A stretch of 28,667 nucleotides of DNA from JAWLFY01 sp964462125 (lineage in GTDB: Bacteria; Planctomycetota; Planctomycetia; Pirellulales; Pirellulaceae). The stretch is from NCBI GenBank assembly GCA_964462125.1, contig CAYWXT010000043.1:1-28667 (forward strand), read 5' to 3'. Shown piece after piece: positions 1 through 9,911 of this stretch; positions within the stretch are counted from its first letter, which is position 1, and the number at the start of each line of letters is the position of its first letter. The notes under the pieces were generated by a model. That model had not been told where the DNA came from. It saw only the letters and a list, made by a program, of their open reading frames with translations, and searched no databases. Both the position numbers and the translations under genes were made by a program.

Positions 1-2
1 AT

Positions 3-1001
3 CTGGGGATCGCCGCTGGGGTCCCGGCCACCTTGCAGTCGGTTCGCGGCGGGATGGCGAGCAGTTTGGTGTGCGGGTGGACCGATCGCCACGAGCTGCT
101 CGCCCAGTCGCTCGCAGCGTTTGAACAGACCGAAGCGGCGGTGTTGTTTCCCACCGGTTTCGCTGCATGCTGCGGCACGGTCGCCACGCTGCCGCAAACC
201 GGTGATCTGATTCTCAGCGACCAGCTCAATCACGCCTCGCTGATCGACGGCTGCCGGTTATCGAAAGCCGAGCGGATGATTTTTCCTCATCGCGACGTCG
301 CGTTTGTCGAGCAGGTATTGCGGAAAGAGCGGCAGCGATTCGCCCACGTCTGGATCGTCACCGATGGCGTTTTCAGCATGGACGGCCACCTGGCGCCGCT
401 GCGAGAACTGTGTGGCGTCGCCGACCGTTATGACGCGAGTCTGATCGTTGACGAGGCGCACGGGAGCGGGGTACTGGGCGGAGGCGGCCGCGGGGTGTGC
501 GAGGCGTTGAACGTGAAATCACGTGTCCCGGTCCGGATCGGGACGCTCAGCAAGGCGTTTGGAACCCAGGGCGGTTTCGTCGCCGGGCCACGCGTGGTTT
601 GCGATTTCCTGATCAATTGCTGCCGGACGTTGATCTACAGCACCTCGCTCGCGCCGGCCTCGGTGGAGTTCGCTCAGCGGGCATTGGAGACAGTTCGATG
701 TGAACCCCAGCGGCGGGAGCAACTGTGGCGCCTGGCCCGGACCGCGAGGGAGTTGCTGGGGATGGAGACCCGGGACCGGATCGCCGCTGGGGTGCCGATC
801 TTGTCGATCCCGCTGGGGGACGACCGACGGGCGACGGAAGTGTCACAGGGGCTGGCGGAGGCCGGCTTTTTTGTCCCCGCCATCCGCCCGCCGACGGTGC
901 CGGAGGGGACGAGCCGGCTGCGCGTATCATTATCGGCCGCCCACGACGAGTCGATGCTGCGGTCGCTGGTGGCAGCGGTAGCGCAGGCTGCCAGCCTGTA
1001 G
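3..1001 (+). CDS. bioF: 8-amino-7-oxononanoate synthase-like PLP enzyme, 5' truncated by window edge
   Basis: Probable BioF, which condenses pimeloyl-ACP/CoA with L-alanine in biotin synthesis in the cytoplasm. The frame is open to the left edge without a stop and already shows LGIA at its start, resembling the N-terminal YLG motif of the family, so roughly 50-60 residues are missing; the TTG at 33 is not a credible start. Visible hallmarks of the alpha-oxoamine synthase group are LFPTGFAA, LNHASLIDG, the PLP-binding DEAHGSGVLG, and TLSKAFG with the Schiff-base lysine codon at 552-554. The C-terminal domain is complete and ends at TAG. Related enzymes (2-amino-3-ketobutyrate CoA ligase, serine palmitoyltransferase, ALA synthase) share this fold; BioF is preferred from the overall pattern, not proven. 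No other biotin gene is in view. The next gene starts 168 bases downstream. Confidence 0.8.
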   Translation: MGIAAGVPATLQSVRGGMASSLVCGWTDRHELLAQSLAAFEQTEAAVLFPTGFAACCGTVATLPQTGDLILSDQLNHASLIDGCRLSKAERMIFPHRDVAFVEQVLRKERQRFAHVWIVTDGVFSMDGHLAPLRELCGVADRYDASLIVDEAHGSGVLGGGGRGVCEALNVKSRVPVRIGTLSKAFGTQGGFVAGPRVVCDFLINCCRTLIYSTSLAPASVEFAQRALETVRCEPQRREQLWRLARTARELLGMETRDRIAAGVPILSIPLGDDRRATEVSQGLAEAGFFVPAIRPPTVPEGTSRLRVSLSAAHDESMLRSLVAAVAQAASL

Positions 1002-1169
1002 ACAAGCGCATCGAAATTCAAATTGACCGGCCGTCTGCCCTTCTCCGGGCTAGGCTCAGCGTTAGAAAAATGGCGCTGTCCACCTAATAATTCATGGAGG
1101 GAATCGTTGGCACATTGGCCGCCCCTGAACTCGTCTACCTGCTCTCCGTATCGGCTGAGGACAAATATC

Positions 1170-4100
1170 ATGAGATCTCGACTTCTCCCTGCGATTTCTG
1201 CCCTGCTGTTGGTGACGACCGTCGTCGCCGGAGCGAGCCGCGTTGGCGCCGAGCCGATCGGGTGGGTCGAGCGATTCGCATTGGCCGATGACCGGGAGGC
1301 GGTGCTGGAGGAGCTGATCCCAGGGACGGATGATCACTACTTCTACCAATGTTTGCATTATCAAACGGTCGGAGAGCTGGAACAGGCCGAGGCGGTGCTG
1401 GCCGATTGGCTGAAGGAAAAGAAGGGCGAGCCGACGCCGCTGATCCAGAGCATGACCGACCGCCAGCGACTGCTGACCTACGGGACGTCGCCCGAACGGA
1501 CAATCGAACACCTGGTCGATCGGTTGGGGATTCAGCTCCAGCACGCGCCGCCGGCGGCCCCGGGCGAGCGAAGGTACCCAAGTCGCTTGAATGCCGAATT
1601 ACTGGAACCCGAACGGCTCGTCGTCAACGCCTTGCGGGTGGGACACACGTTGCGGCCGACAGGGATTCGGTACCTTGCCGAGCGGTTCAAGTCGGGGGAT
1701 ACCGCGGGGATCCCAATCACGCTGCGTGAGCTGCTCGATCGCATCGACGGACCCTACGTTGATGGTTTGAGTCCATTGGTGATCCAGGAGTTGAAGAGCC
1801 GGCGGGCGAATGAGCAGCGATTTGGTGACCTAGCCGCGCATGACCAACTGACGCTCGATGAGTTGCACGGTGTCGCCGCGGCGGTTCCCGGCGTCGCGGA
1901 CGATAACACTTTGGTCGCCGCCGTGCTGCGAAGGCTACGGCCAGACGCCGACAGCGATCCGAGTCAACAGCCCGACGTGCGGCGGGCCTACCTTCGCCGT
2001 GTCGAAGCGTACGTTCAAGGTCTCCCACCCAGCTACAACGGTTTGAAGGCAGCGGCGGCGTTTCGTTTGTTGGAAGCGAACCTTCGCGAGCCGGTGTTCG
2101 ATCGTGAACTGCTGATGCGATACCTGCAGCTACCGCGCGTCAGCCCGATCATCCGGGAGTCGTACTTGGAGCGCCAGTCGCAGCGGCGAGTGGATCTGGA
2201 CGAAGACTACATGGAGATGGCGCTGCTGCCGCCGATCGGGGATGAGCGGGATGTCGTCCGGGCTCACTTGGAACATTTCTTGCGCGACGCGGACAACACG
2301 AAGGTGTTTGAGCCTTACCTGCAGCCTGACTACCTGCGGCGCGTCTTTGCAGAGACAAAGCTGCTCGCCGGTGTCGGCCCACCGGATCGCTGGTATCGGA
2401 TGTTGACACCGTCACAGCGTCAGGCGATTCGGGACAAGGTGGAGGTTCGCCTGTCGGTGGAGAATCGCGAGCGTTACGCCGGAGATGACCCGGCTGAGCT
2501 CTTGGTCGACATCAAGAACGTCGAGGAGTTGGTGATCCGGGTGTATGAGATCAACTCGCTGGCCTACCACCGCACGCACACCGAGCCGATCGACACGGAC
2601 ATGGATCTGGACGGCTTGGTCGCGACAGCGGAACGGCGGATCGAATATTCGCAACCGGCCGTGGTGCGACATCGCGAGCAGATCGAGTTCCCGGAGATCG
2701 AGGGGCGAGGGGTGTGGGTCGTTGATCTGGTCGGCGAAGGGGTTCGCGCCCGGGCCTTGATCCGCCGCGGGGAGTTGCACCACGTCGCCGCCGGCTCGGC
2801 CGATGGGATGGTCCGGACGATCATCGACGAACAACGCAACCCCGTTCCCTCCGCCGTGATGATCATTGGCGGGCGCGAGTTTGTCGCGGACGATGATGGT
2901 CGAGTGGTGTTGCCGCCGGTGGCAGAGGAGAATCGTCGCCGCGCGATCCTGAGCGACGGGGAGATCGCCGAGTCGGTTGCGTTCGACCATCTGCGGGAAC
3001 GTTATGACTTGGCTGCGGCGATGGAGCTCGATCGGACGCTGTTACAAAGTGGGGGCAAGTCGGAGATTTTGATCCGGCCGCGTCTGATGCTGGGGACCAC
3101 CCCTGTCGACGCAGGGATGCTGTCGCAGGTTACGGTCACCATCGTCGCGACCGATTCGGACGGCGTCAGCACGACCCGCAAAATCGACGATGCGACCTTG
3201 AGCCAGACAGGTGAGCTGAGTGTTCCGTTCCGTGTTCCCCATCGACTGACGCAATTGCAGGTGACCTTGTCCGGTCGTCTCGATCGGATGTCCGACGCCA
3301 AGCGGGAAACGTTGCAGACCAGTCGCAACTGGGACATCGCCGGGATCCGCGAAACGGCCCAAACACACGACGCTTTCTTGACGCGTGATGGCGACGAGTT
3401 CGTCATCGAGGCTCGCGGCCGGACCGGTGAGCCGGTTCCTGCGGCGACGGTGACGGTGTCGCTGGAGACCGATTGGCGGGATCGGCCGGTCGAGCAAACG
3501 TTGCAGGCGGACGATCGGGGCCAGATTCGGCTGTCGGAACTTCAGAACGTTCGCCGAATCGACTTCGGCATCTCCGGTGGCTCGCAGCATACTCGCGACC
3601 TGCGGCTTGATCGGGCGACGTGGCCGAGTGAGCTGCACACGACCGCCGAGCGCCCAATCCGCTTGCCGGTTTCAGGCACGCTCGAATCACCGGCCGAGCG
3701 TTATCGCCTGGTGGAACTGCGCGAAGGCAGCGTCCACTCCGACCACAGTGACGAACTGTCGATCGACCGGGGATTACTCACGATCGAAACGCTCTCCCCA
3801 GGCGACTATCGTTTGGTCGATCGGGTGTCGGGACGGGGGACCGATGTTGTTGTCATTGCCGGTCCGGTCATCGATTCGGTGGCGACCGGTCGGGTTCGCC
3901 ATCGACAGCTGCCGCTGGCCCGCCCGGTGGGAATCGCGTCGGTGACCCGCGGCGAGGAGGAGTGGGAGATCGAGCTGTCGGGCGAGACCGGATCGGCCCG
4001 CGTCCATCTGTATGCCAAGCGTTATCTGGGGCCGTCATCTCCGATCGACAAGCTCGCGCTTTCGCCCCTGCCGCTGCACGGCCGCGGGGTACGGCTGCCG

Positions 4101-7100
4101 AGTAACGGTTACGTCAGCGATTTGCGACTCGGGGATGAGTACCGATACGTGTTGCGCCGGCGGTACGCTGCGAAGTATCCCGGCGTGATGCTGGCCCGAC
4201 CCGGGTTGCTGCTCAACCCTTGGGAGACCGAGACAACAACCAACGAGGACCAGGTCGCTGACGAGGGGGAACAGATGCCGGCTTCCGCAGCCCCGCCCGA
4301 GAGCGATGAGTCTCTGGCGGAGAGTGAGGATCGTAAACGCGATAGCAAGGCCGCATCCTCCGACTACGATTTCCTCACCGACCCGGGAGTATTGCTGGCC
4401 AATTTGTCTCCCGACGAAAACGGCGTCGTCTCGATTCCGGCGGAGTTGGTCGAAGGGATGCCGATTGTGCAGATCGTCGTCTGCGATCCAGTCACGGTGG
4501 TGCAGCGGACACTGGCCGAACCATTGGACGAGGCCGAGACCGCAGACTTGCAGTTGGCTGAGTCACTGCCAGCGAAGGAGCCCTTCACGTTCGAGCGAAC
4601 CGTCTCGATCGTGTCGCCTGAGAAACCACTGGAGCTCAAGACGATTGGCACCGGCCAATTGCAGGTGATCGCAACCGCGGGTGACCTGTTTGGGTTGTAT
4701 CGAACCTTGATCGACGATCCGCGCTTCGACGAGTTCGAGCCGCTGGTCCGTTGGCATCAGCTCGACCGCCAGGAGAAGCTTGCGACCTACACGCGTTTGG
4801 CGAGTCACGAGACGCACCTCTTTTTGTGGGCGCACGACCGTGAGTTCTTTGACGACGTCGTGCGACCTTACCTGCACAACAAGAAAGAAAAGCAGTTCAT
4901 CGATCGTTGGTTGCTGGAGCAGGAACTCAGCCCCCACACGGAACTCTGGCAGTACAGCCGATTGAACGCTGCTGAGAAGGCATTATTGGCGATGCGATTG
5001 CCCGAGGCACGGGAGAGCGTGTTGAGGGAGTTTCGCGAGCGGATCGCCAGCCAGGAAGAGGACCATGAGCGACTGAGGCAATTGGTTGAGAGTGCCCTAG
5101 CAGGCCGGCGGCTGAGTGGAGGAGTCGATCGGCTGGGGATTTCTGGGGAGGTCGCCCTGGAAATGGCGGAATCAGAGTCAGGCTTCGCGAATCGCATGGG
5201 TGACATGGGCGGCGGCATCGGTGGCATGGGCGGCATGGACGCCGCCGACCGCTTTTCAGATACAGAATCGAGTCGTAGCAAGCTGGCGGACGAGCTCCAG
5301 CGACGAGGTCGCCATGACGCACCAAAGCAAGCAGACGCCGAAACGGACTTTTTTTTCCGCCGGCGGTCGGCGATCCGCCGCGAAGAAGCATTTTTCCGGA
5401 ACCTGGACGCGACCAAACAGTGGGCGGAGAGTCAGTGGGACCAAGTTCGTACGGTGGGACAAAGCGAACCGGCGAAGTTGATTCCAATGGATCCCTTCTG
5501 GTCGGAGGTGGCTGCAGCCGACGCGACGCAGCTGGCGCCTTCGTCGGAGCTGCTGCGGCCGGTGTCCAACCGACACGCAGCGCTGATGGCGCTCGCGCTG
5601 TGCGGTCTGCCGTTGGAGTCGGCGGCGGTGGATTTGCCGAGTGACCCCGAGGGGGAATTCGTGCCGCCCCACAAACTCGCGGTGGCGACCAAGCGGCTGC
5701 GGCCGCTGGAGCCAGCGGAGGAGGAGGCAGGCGTACTGATCGGCCAGCGTTTTGCTCCCCTGTCGCAGCCGGAACCGAAGGTCAGCCAGTCGATCGGCGA
5801 TCCGGAAGAGTTCCTCACCGGCGTTCCCTACCGCGGCCAAGTGGTGATTTCCAACCCGACGGCCGAAGCCAAGTTGGTCGAAGTCTTCTGGCAGATCCCC
5901 GCCGGAAGCATCCCGCTGTCCGGCGCCCGTGCCACCGACAGCCGCACGGTCCGGTTGAAGCCGTTGGCGGTCGAGTCGATCGACTACGATTTCTACTTTC
6001 CGGTCGCCGGTCAGTTCGTCCATTACCCCGCGACCGTCTCGAGCGACGGGCGGCTGTTGGGCCGGGGAAACGAGAAGCAGTTCGAGGTTTCCGGTGAACC
6101 GAGCCGGTTGGATCCCGAGTCGTGGGAGTCGATCGCCCGCAACGGGTCGCCGGAACAGATCCGGGAGTTTCTACAACAGGCGAACCTGCGCGAGCTCGAC
6201 TGGATGTTGATTGCCCACCGGATGCGCGACGCGGACGTCTATGCGGTGGTCACCGAGACGCTCGAGGAGGCCAATTTGGATTTGCGTGATCTGTGGGCGT
6301 ACGGATTTCACCATCGTGACGAAGCCGCGATGCGCGCTTACCTGAGCCTGAGGGAGGATTTGGTTCACCGTGTCGGTCCGGTGCTGAGCAGCTCGCTGTT
6401 GGAGGTCGAGCCGGTGGAGCGGTCGATGATCGAGTATCTGGAGTACGCTCCGCTGGTGCGGACTCGGATCCATCGGCTTGGCGATGCCGACGAGATTTTG
6501 AATCCGACGTTTTTGCAACACTACCGCCAGTTCGTGCGGACGCTCAGTTTCCAGCCGGAGATTGACCGCGAGCAGCAACTCGCCCTGGTGTCGTATTTGC
6601 TGTTGCAGAACCGGATTGAGGAGGCGGTTCAGCGGTTTGAAGCGGTGGAACGAAGCGACGTGGCGACGCAGCTGCAGTACGACTATATGGCGGCTTATCT
6701 GGCGATGCACCGCGAAGACTTTGGCGAGGCCGAATCGATTGCGAAGCGTTATTTGGAGTATCCCGTCCCGCGGTGGCGCGACCGGTTTGCGGAGCTGGCG
6801 AGCCAATTGCGGCAGCGGTCGGAGTTGTTGAACGTTGAACAGTTGGTGGCAACGGAGGACGAAGCGGAAGGGATTCCGCCGGACGCAGCCGACTTGGCCG
6901 TCTGGGAGCGGGAGCGTCAGCAGGAGCGGGCGGCCGACCAGCAGCCGGAGGTGGGCGTGCGGGTCGAGGGAGACCGTTTGCGAATCGACCACCGCCGCGC
7001 GAAACAGGTGACACTGCAGCTGTACGGGGTCGACCTGGAGCTGCTGTTCAGCAAATCACCGTTCGTTCGCGACGGCCTGGAGCGGATGGCGATGGTCCGT

Positions 7101-7517
7101 CCGATGCGCCGCGAGCTGCTTGAGTTTGAAAACGCGACCGGCGTTGGTCAATTCGACTTGGACCAGGAGCTGCGTCGGCAGACGTTGTTGGTGGAAGTCG
7201 CCGCCGGGGGGGCCCGTTCGACGGCGTTGTACTACGGTGGCGAGTTGACGACGTACGTGTCGGAGAGCTACGGCCAACTGCAATGCACCGACAGCGACTC
7301 GCAGCGGCCGGTCAGCACAGCGTACGTCAAGGTGTTCGCCAAGTATCCCGACGACAGCGTGCGGTTTTACAAGGACGGTTACACGGACGCGCGCGGCCGC
7401 TTCGACTACGCCAGCATCAGCTCGGAGGAGGTCCGGGGAGCGGCGCGGTTCGCGATCCTGGTGCTGGATGAAGAGCGGGGCGCGACGCTGCACGACGTTG
7501 CGGCACCGACCGATTGA
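1170..7517 (+). CDS. Giant secreted macroglobulin-like protein (2115 aa), function unknown
   Basis: Start chosen at the ATG at 1170 because it gives a clean signal peptide (hydrophobic LPAISALLLVTTVVAGA, probable cut after VGA near residue 27) and has GAGG about 9 bases upstream; the frame is open 49 codons further up but that part is not signal-like. Order seen: an N-terminal helical region with a TPR-like stretch (about residues 57-88); beta-rich segments from about 445 resembling macroglobulin (MG) domains (IKNVEELVIRVYEI); an acidic Glu/Ser linker about 1020-1060; a helical region about 1130-1330; a Gly/Met-rich stretch near 1345 (GGGIGGMGGM); a beta-sandwich-like segment about 1555-1625; TPR-like helices about 1800-1866; and a C-terminal beta domain near 2050-2085 (VRFYKDGYTDARGRFDY). 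No thioester CGEQ motif of classical alpha-2-macroglobulins is present. Probably periplasmic or surface-located. Function is not assigned; the macroglobulin likeness is by eye. Confidence 0.85.
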   Translation: MRSRLLPAISALLLVTTVVAGASRVGAEPIGWVERFALADDREAVLEELIPGTDDHYFYQCLHYQTVGELEQAEAVLADWLKEKKGEPTPLIQSMTDRQRLLTYGTSPERTIEHLVDRLGIQLQHAPPAAPGERRYPSRLNAELLEPERLVVNALRVGHTLRPTGIRYLAERFKSGDTAGIPITLRELLDRIDGPYVDGLSPLVIQELKSRRANEQRFGDLAAHDQLTLDELHGVAAAVPGVADDNTLVAAVLRRLRPDADSDPSQQPDVRRAYLRRVEAYVQGLPPSYNGLKAAAAFRLLEANLREPVFDRELLMRYLQLPRVSPIIRESYLERQSQRRVDLDEDYMEMALLPPIGDERDVVRAHLEHFLRDADNTKVFEPYLQPDYLRRVFAETKLLAGVGPPDRWYRMLTPSQRQAIRDKVEVRLSVENRERYAGDDPAELLVDIKNVEELVIRVYEINSLAYHRTHTEPIDTDMDLDGLVATAERRIEYSQPAVVRHREQIEFPEIEGRGVWVVDLVGEGVRARALIRRGELHHVAAGSADGMVRTIIDEQRNPVPSAVMIIGGREFVADDDGRVVLPPVAEENRRRAILSDGEIAESVAFDHLRERYDLAAAMELDRTLLQSGGKSEILIRPRLMLGTTPVDAGMLSQVTVTIVATDSDGVSTTRKIDDATLSQTGELSVPFRVPHRLTQLQVTLSGRLDRMSDAKRETLQTSRNWDIAGIRETAQTHDAFLTRDGDEFVIEARGRTGEPVPAATVTVSLETDWRDRPVEQTLQADDRGQIRLSELQNVRRIDFGISGGSQHTRDLRLDRATWPSELHTTAERPIRLPVSGTLESPAERYRLVELREGSVHSDHSDELSIDRGLLTIETLSPGDYRLVDRVSGRGTDVVVIAGPVIDSVATGRVRHRQLPLARPVGIASVTRGEEEWEIELSGETGSARVHLYAKRYLGPSSPIDKLALSPLPLHGRGVRLPSNGYVSDLRLGDEYRYVLRRRYAAKYPGVMLARPGLLLNPWETETTTNEDQVADEGEQMPASAAPPESDESLAESEDRKRDSKAASSDYDFLTDPGVLLANLSPDENGVVSIPAELVEGMPIVQIVVCDPVTVVQRTLAEPLDEAETADLQLAESLPAKEPFTFERTVSIVSPEKPLELKTIGTGQLQVIATAGDLFGLYRTLIDDPRFDEFEPLVRWHQLDRQEKLATYTRLASHETHLFLWAHDREFFDDVVRPYLHNKKEKQFIDRWLLEQELSPHTELWQYSRLNAAEKALLAMRLPEARESVLREFRERIASQEEDHERLRQLVESALAGRRLSGGVDRLGISGEVALEMAESESGFANRMGDMGGGIGGMGGMDAADRFSDTESSRSKLADELQRRGRHDAPKQADAETDFFFRRRSAIRREEAFFRNLDATKQWAESQWDQVRTVGQSEPAKLIPMDPFWSEVAAADATQLAPSSELLRPVSNRHAALMALALCGLPLESAAVDLPSDPEGEFVPPHKLAVATKRLRPLEPAEEEAGVLIGQRFAPLSQPEPKVSQSIGDPEEFLTGVPYRGQVVISNPTAEAKLVEVFWQIPAGSIPLSGARATDSRTVRLKPLAVESIDYDFYFPVAGQFVHYPATVSSDGRLLGRGNEKQFEVSGEPSRLDPESWESIARNGSPEQIREFLQQANLRELDWMLIAHRMRDADVYAVVTETLEEANLDLRDLWAYGFHHRDEAAMRAYLSLREDLVHRVGPVLSSSLLEVEPVERSMIEYLEYAPLVRTRIHRLGDADEILNPTFLQHYRQFVRTLSFQPEIDREQQLALVSYLLLQNRIEEAVQRFEAVERSDVATQLQYDYMAAYLAMHREDFGEAESIAKRYLEYPVPRWRDRFAELASQLRQRSELLNVEQLVATEDEAEGIPPDAADLAVWERERQQERAADQQPEVGVRVEGDRLRIDHRRAKQVTLQLYGVDLELLFSKSPFVRDGLERMAMVRPMRRELLEFENATGVGQFDLDQELRRQTLLVEVAAGGARSTALYYGGELTTYVSESYGQLQCTDSDSQRPVSTAYVKVFAKYPDDSVRFYKDGYTDARGRFDYASISSEEVRGAARFAILVLDEERGATLHDVAAPTD

Positions 7518-7783
7518 TCCGCCCGTGCGTGGCGGATTCCCAGCGGCCTGTTTCGTCGCCGACGTCGCCGAGACGTCGAGCCGGAGCGTTGGGGGCGGTG
7601 TGGAGCTCTCGGCGACTGTTAAGGTTGGTAAACCTTGCGGCGCGCCCCGGGGGCCATCAAGCGGCGATAGCGAAAGTTCCGATGCAAAGGGCCGTACCGG
7701 TCACTCCGGTGCTTGTGCCAGTGAAGGGGCGTACCGTTCGCTTTGGCAAAACATCGAGAGGCTTTCGGTGGGTGCGGGGATTC

Positions 7784-9211
7784 ATGCCAGCAACGATTCA
7801 TTCTTCCCCGTCCCTGCGTGTTTGCGTCGCCGCGCTCGTCTGGCTGGTCTCCTCGGCGACCGGTCTGTTGCCGACCGTGAGGTCGGCTGAACCGGAGGTG
7901 TCCTCCCGTCGTGAAACACCGACGGTGCTCGCCATTCGGCGGGCCTCCCCGGCGGTGGTCAACATCCACGGGCAGAAAACGGTCCGCAACACCGCGGCCG
8001 GCTTCGCCGGGGCCACCGGTCCCGACTCGTTCCGCCAGGTCAACGGGATGGGGACCGGCGTGGTGATCGACCGTCGAGGCTACGTGATCACCAATTATCA
8101 TGTCGTCGAGGACGTCGAAGAAATTCAGGTCACGCTCGACGACGGTGAGACGACGACCGCTGAACTGGTCGCCACCCGTCCCCGCAACGATCTGGCTTTG
8201 GTCAAGGTTCGGAGCGAGAAACCGTTGCCGACGATCCCCCGCGGGACCAGCGAGGACCTGATGGTCGGGGAGAGTGTGATCGCGATCGGCAACGCGTTTG
8301 GCTATGTCCACACCAGTACCGAGGGGATCATCAGCGCCCTGCACCGTGATGTTCCGGTCAACGAGACGCAGAGCTACGAAGACTTGATCCAGATCAGCGC
8401 TGGGATCAATCCCGGCAATTCCGGCGGGCCGTTGCTGAATATCGATGGTGACATGATCGGCATGAATGTCGCCGTTCGCGTCGGGGCGCAACAGATCGCC
8501 TTCGCAATCCCGGTCAATCAAGTGATCGACACGGTCGTGGCGATGATCGAAGAGCACAACGAAGAGCGATTGGTGACGGGGCTGCGGACCGACGACCGCC
8601 AGCGTGGCGGTGTGACCGTGGCAAAGGTCTCCTCCAGCAGCGCTGCGGCGGCGGAGGGACTGCAGACCGGAGACCGTGTGGTCCGCGTCGGTTCCCAATC
8701 CGTGCATGATCGACTCGAATTCGCGCTGGCGATGCTGGATGTCTCCCCCGGCGAATCACTCGAGCTTGAGGTCGACCGTGACGGACAACGGGTGGAGTTG
8801 GCGATGCGTACCGCCGACAGGCGCCGCCACGCCGCTGCTCGAGCCCCGTCGGCGGAGGAACACGCGACGCCGTCCGATCCAGCCTGGGACGTGTTGGGAG
8901 TCCGCGCCCGTTCGCTTGACGCCACAGCGATGAAGCGGATCAATGGCCGCATGCGGACGCGGTACAAGGGGGGGCTGCAGATCACCGCCGTCCGGCCTGG
9001 TTCGGCCGCGGCCAATCAAGGGGTGGAGCCAGGCGATGTGTTGCTTGGCATCCACGGCTGGCAAACGGTCACACTCAAAGACCTCGCCGGGATCCTTGAA
9101 CATCCCGACGTCAAACGGGGACCCCGGGCGCGGTTCTACATCGTCCGCCAAGACGAAATGCTCTATGGACACTTTCGACTCGCCGACCAATCGGGTACGA
9201 GCCGACGCTAG
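7784..9211 (+). CDS. HtrA/DegP-type secreted serine protease with two PDZ domains
   Basis: Envelope quality-control protease of the trypsin-like S1C family, 475 residues. The ATG at 7784 is chosen because it is followed directly by a signal peptide (VCVAALVWLVSSATGLL, cut near residue 35); the frame is open upstream to 7514, but that would bury the signal 90 residues in. The catalytic triad is complete: His106 in ITNYHVVED, Asp136 in RNDLALVKV, Ser213 in GINPGNSGGPL. PDZ1 spans about residues 262-345 and PDZ2 about 366-466. Length and layout match Do/DegP and DegQ proteins, though it cannot be named more exactly from sequence alone. It lies 266 bases after the giant secreted protein and faces leuD. 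A role in trimming or clearing misfolded exported proteins is inferred from the family. Confidence 0.92.
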   Translation: MPATIHSSPSLRVCVAALVWLVSSATGLLPTVRSAEPEVSSRRETPTVLAIRRASPAVVNIHGQKTVRNTAAGFAGATGPDSFRQVNGMGTGVVIDRRGYVITNYHVVEDVEEIQVTLDDGETTTAELVATRPRNDLALVKVRSEKPLPTIPRGTSEDLMVGESVIAIGNAFGYVHTSTEGIISALHRDVPVNETQSYEDLIQISAGINPGNSGGPLLNIDGDMIGMNVAVRVGAQQIAFAIPVNQVIDTVVAMIEEHNEERLVTGLRTDDRQRGGVTVAKVSSSSAAAAEGLQTGDRVVRVGSQSVHDRLEFALAMLDVSPGESLELEVDRDGQRVELAMRTADRRRHAAARAPSAEEHATPSDPAWDVLGVRARSLDATAMKRINGRMRTRYKGGLQITAVRPGSAAANQGVEPGDVLLGIHGWQTVTLKDLAGILEHPDVKRGPRARFYIVRQDEMLYGHFRLADQSGTSRR

Positions 9212-9219
9212 ACCTTGAA

Positions 9220-9295
9220 GCACCGCATCGTCCCGGGGCAGATTCAGACGGCGTCCCCGCAACGCCCGCGTCTGCCGACCCAGCCGGGACGGTGC
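9220..9295. terminator. Nested inverted repeat between convergent genes, possible two-way terminator
   Basis: Arms 9220-9236 and 9284-9295 pair over 12 bp (GCACCG then TCCCGG, with a 5-base bulge CATCG on the left arm). An inner 6-bp stem pairs 9245-9250 (CAGACG) with 9269-9274 (CGTCTG). It sits in the 96 bases between the protease stop and the leuD stop, where a shared terminator would be expected. There is no clean T tract on either side, so this is a structural suggestion only. Confidence 0.35.
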
Positions 9296-9307
9296 CTTTC
9301 TATGTCC

Positions 9308-9907
9308 CTACCAGCTTCGGGCGGTTTCATAGGCGACGATCTTGTCTTCCTGCTGAAGCGTCAGGGCGATGTCGTCGAGGCCGTGGAGCAGCTTGTCCCG
9401 GCGGCTGGGGTCGATTTCGAACCGCCGCTCAAAGCCGGCTCCGTCGGACACCGTCTGCTGCTGCAAATCGATCGTCAGCTCATACGGTTGACGCTGTGAC
9501 GCACGCTTGAATAGCTCGTCCACGTCGGGGTCGGGTAACGTGATCGGCAGCAGGCCGTTTTTGAAACAATTGTTGAAAAAGATGTCGGCGAAGGAAGGGG
9601 CGATGACGGCACGAAAACCGTAGTCGTCCAGTGCCCAAACGGCATGTTCCCGGCTGCTTCCGCTGCCAAAATTCTGGCGGGTGATCAACACCGATGCTCC
9701 CTGCACGGCGTCCTGGTTTAACTCGAATACCGGGTCTGGCGTTTCCCCGTCATCGAGGTAGCGCCAATCGTAAAACAGAAACTGGCCGAAACCGGTTCGC
9801 TCAATCCGCTTGAGAAACTGCTTGGGGATGATTTGGTCGGTATCGACGTTGGCGCGATCGAGAGTGGCGACGTTGCCTCGGTGCTGGGTAAACGGTTTCA
9901 TCACCAT
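9308..9907 (-). CDS. leuD: 3-isopropylmalate dehydratase small subunit
   Basis: Small (swivel-domain) subunit of isopropylmalate isomerase, which with LeuC converts 2-isopropylmalate to 3-isopropylmalate in leucine synthesis. Typical small-subunit signatures are visible: VATLDRANVDTDQIIPKQFL near the N-terminus, and NFGSGSSREHAVWAL in the middle. Length 199 residues matches the family. The ATG at 9907 is preferred over the in-frame ATG at 9901 because AAGGG lies 8 bases before it; the frame is open further upstream only within leuC. It begins 4 bases after the leuC stop, so the two are surely co-transcribed and probably translationally coupled. It ends at TAG (9308-9310), tail-to-tail with the protease gene. 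Confidence 0.96.
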   Translation of the reverse strand: MVMKPFTQHRGNVATLDRANVDTDQIIPKQFLKRIERTGFGQFLFYDWRYLDDGETPDPVFELNQDAVQGASVLITRQNFGSGSSREHAVWALDDYGFRAVIAPSFADIFFNNCFKNGLLPITLPDPDVDELFKRASQRQPYELTIDLQQQTVSDGAGFERRFEIDPSRRDKLLHGLDDIALTLQQEDKIVAYETARSW

Positions 9908-9911
9908 CGGA

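Noticed and set aside
1062..1090. Possible promoter TTAGAA-17-TAATAA before the giant secreted protein
   Set aside because: Only three of six bases fit the usual -35 box, and promoter consensus in planctomycetes is poorly known; not enough to list.
7514..7783. N-terminal extension of the HtrA protease from TTG 7514
   Set aside because: The stretch is Arg/Pro-rich and would bury a good signal peptide; the ATG at 7784 explains the protein better.
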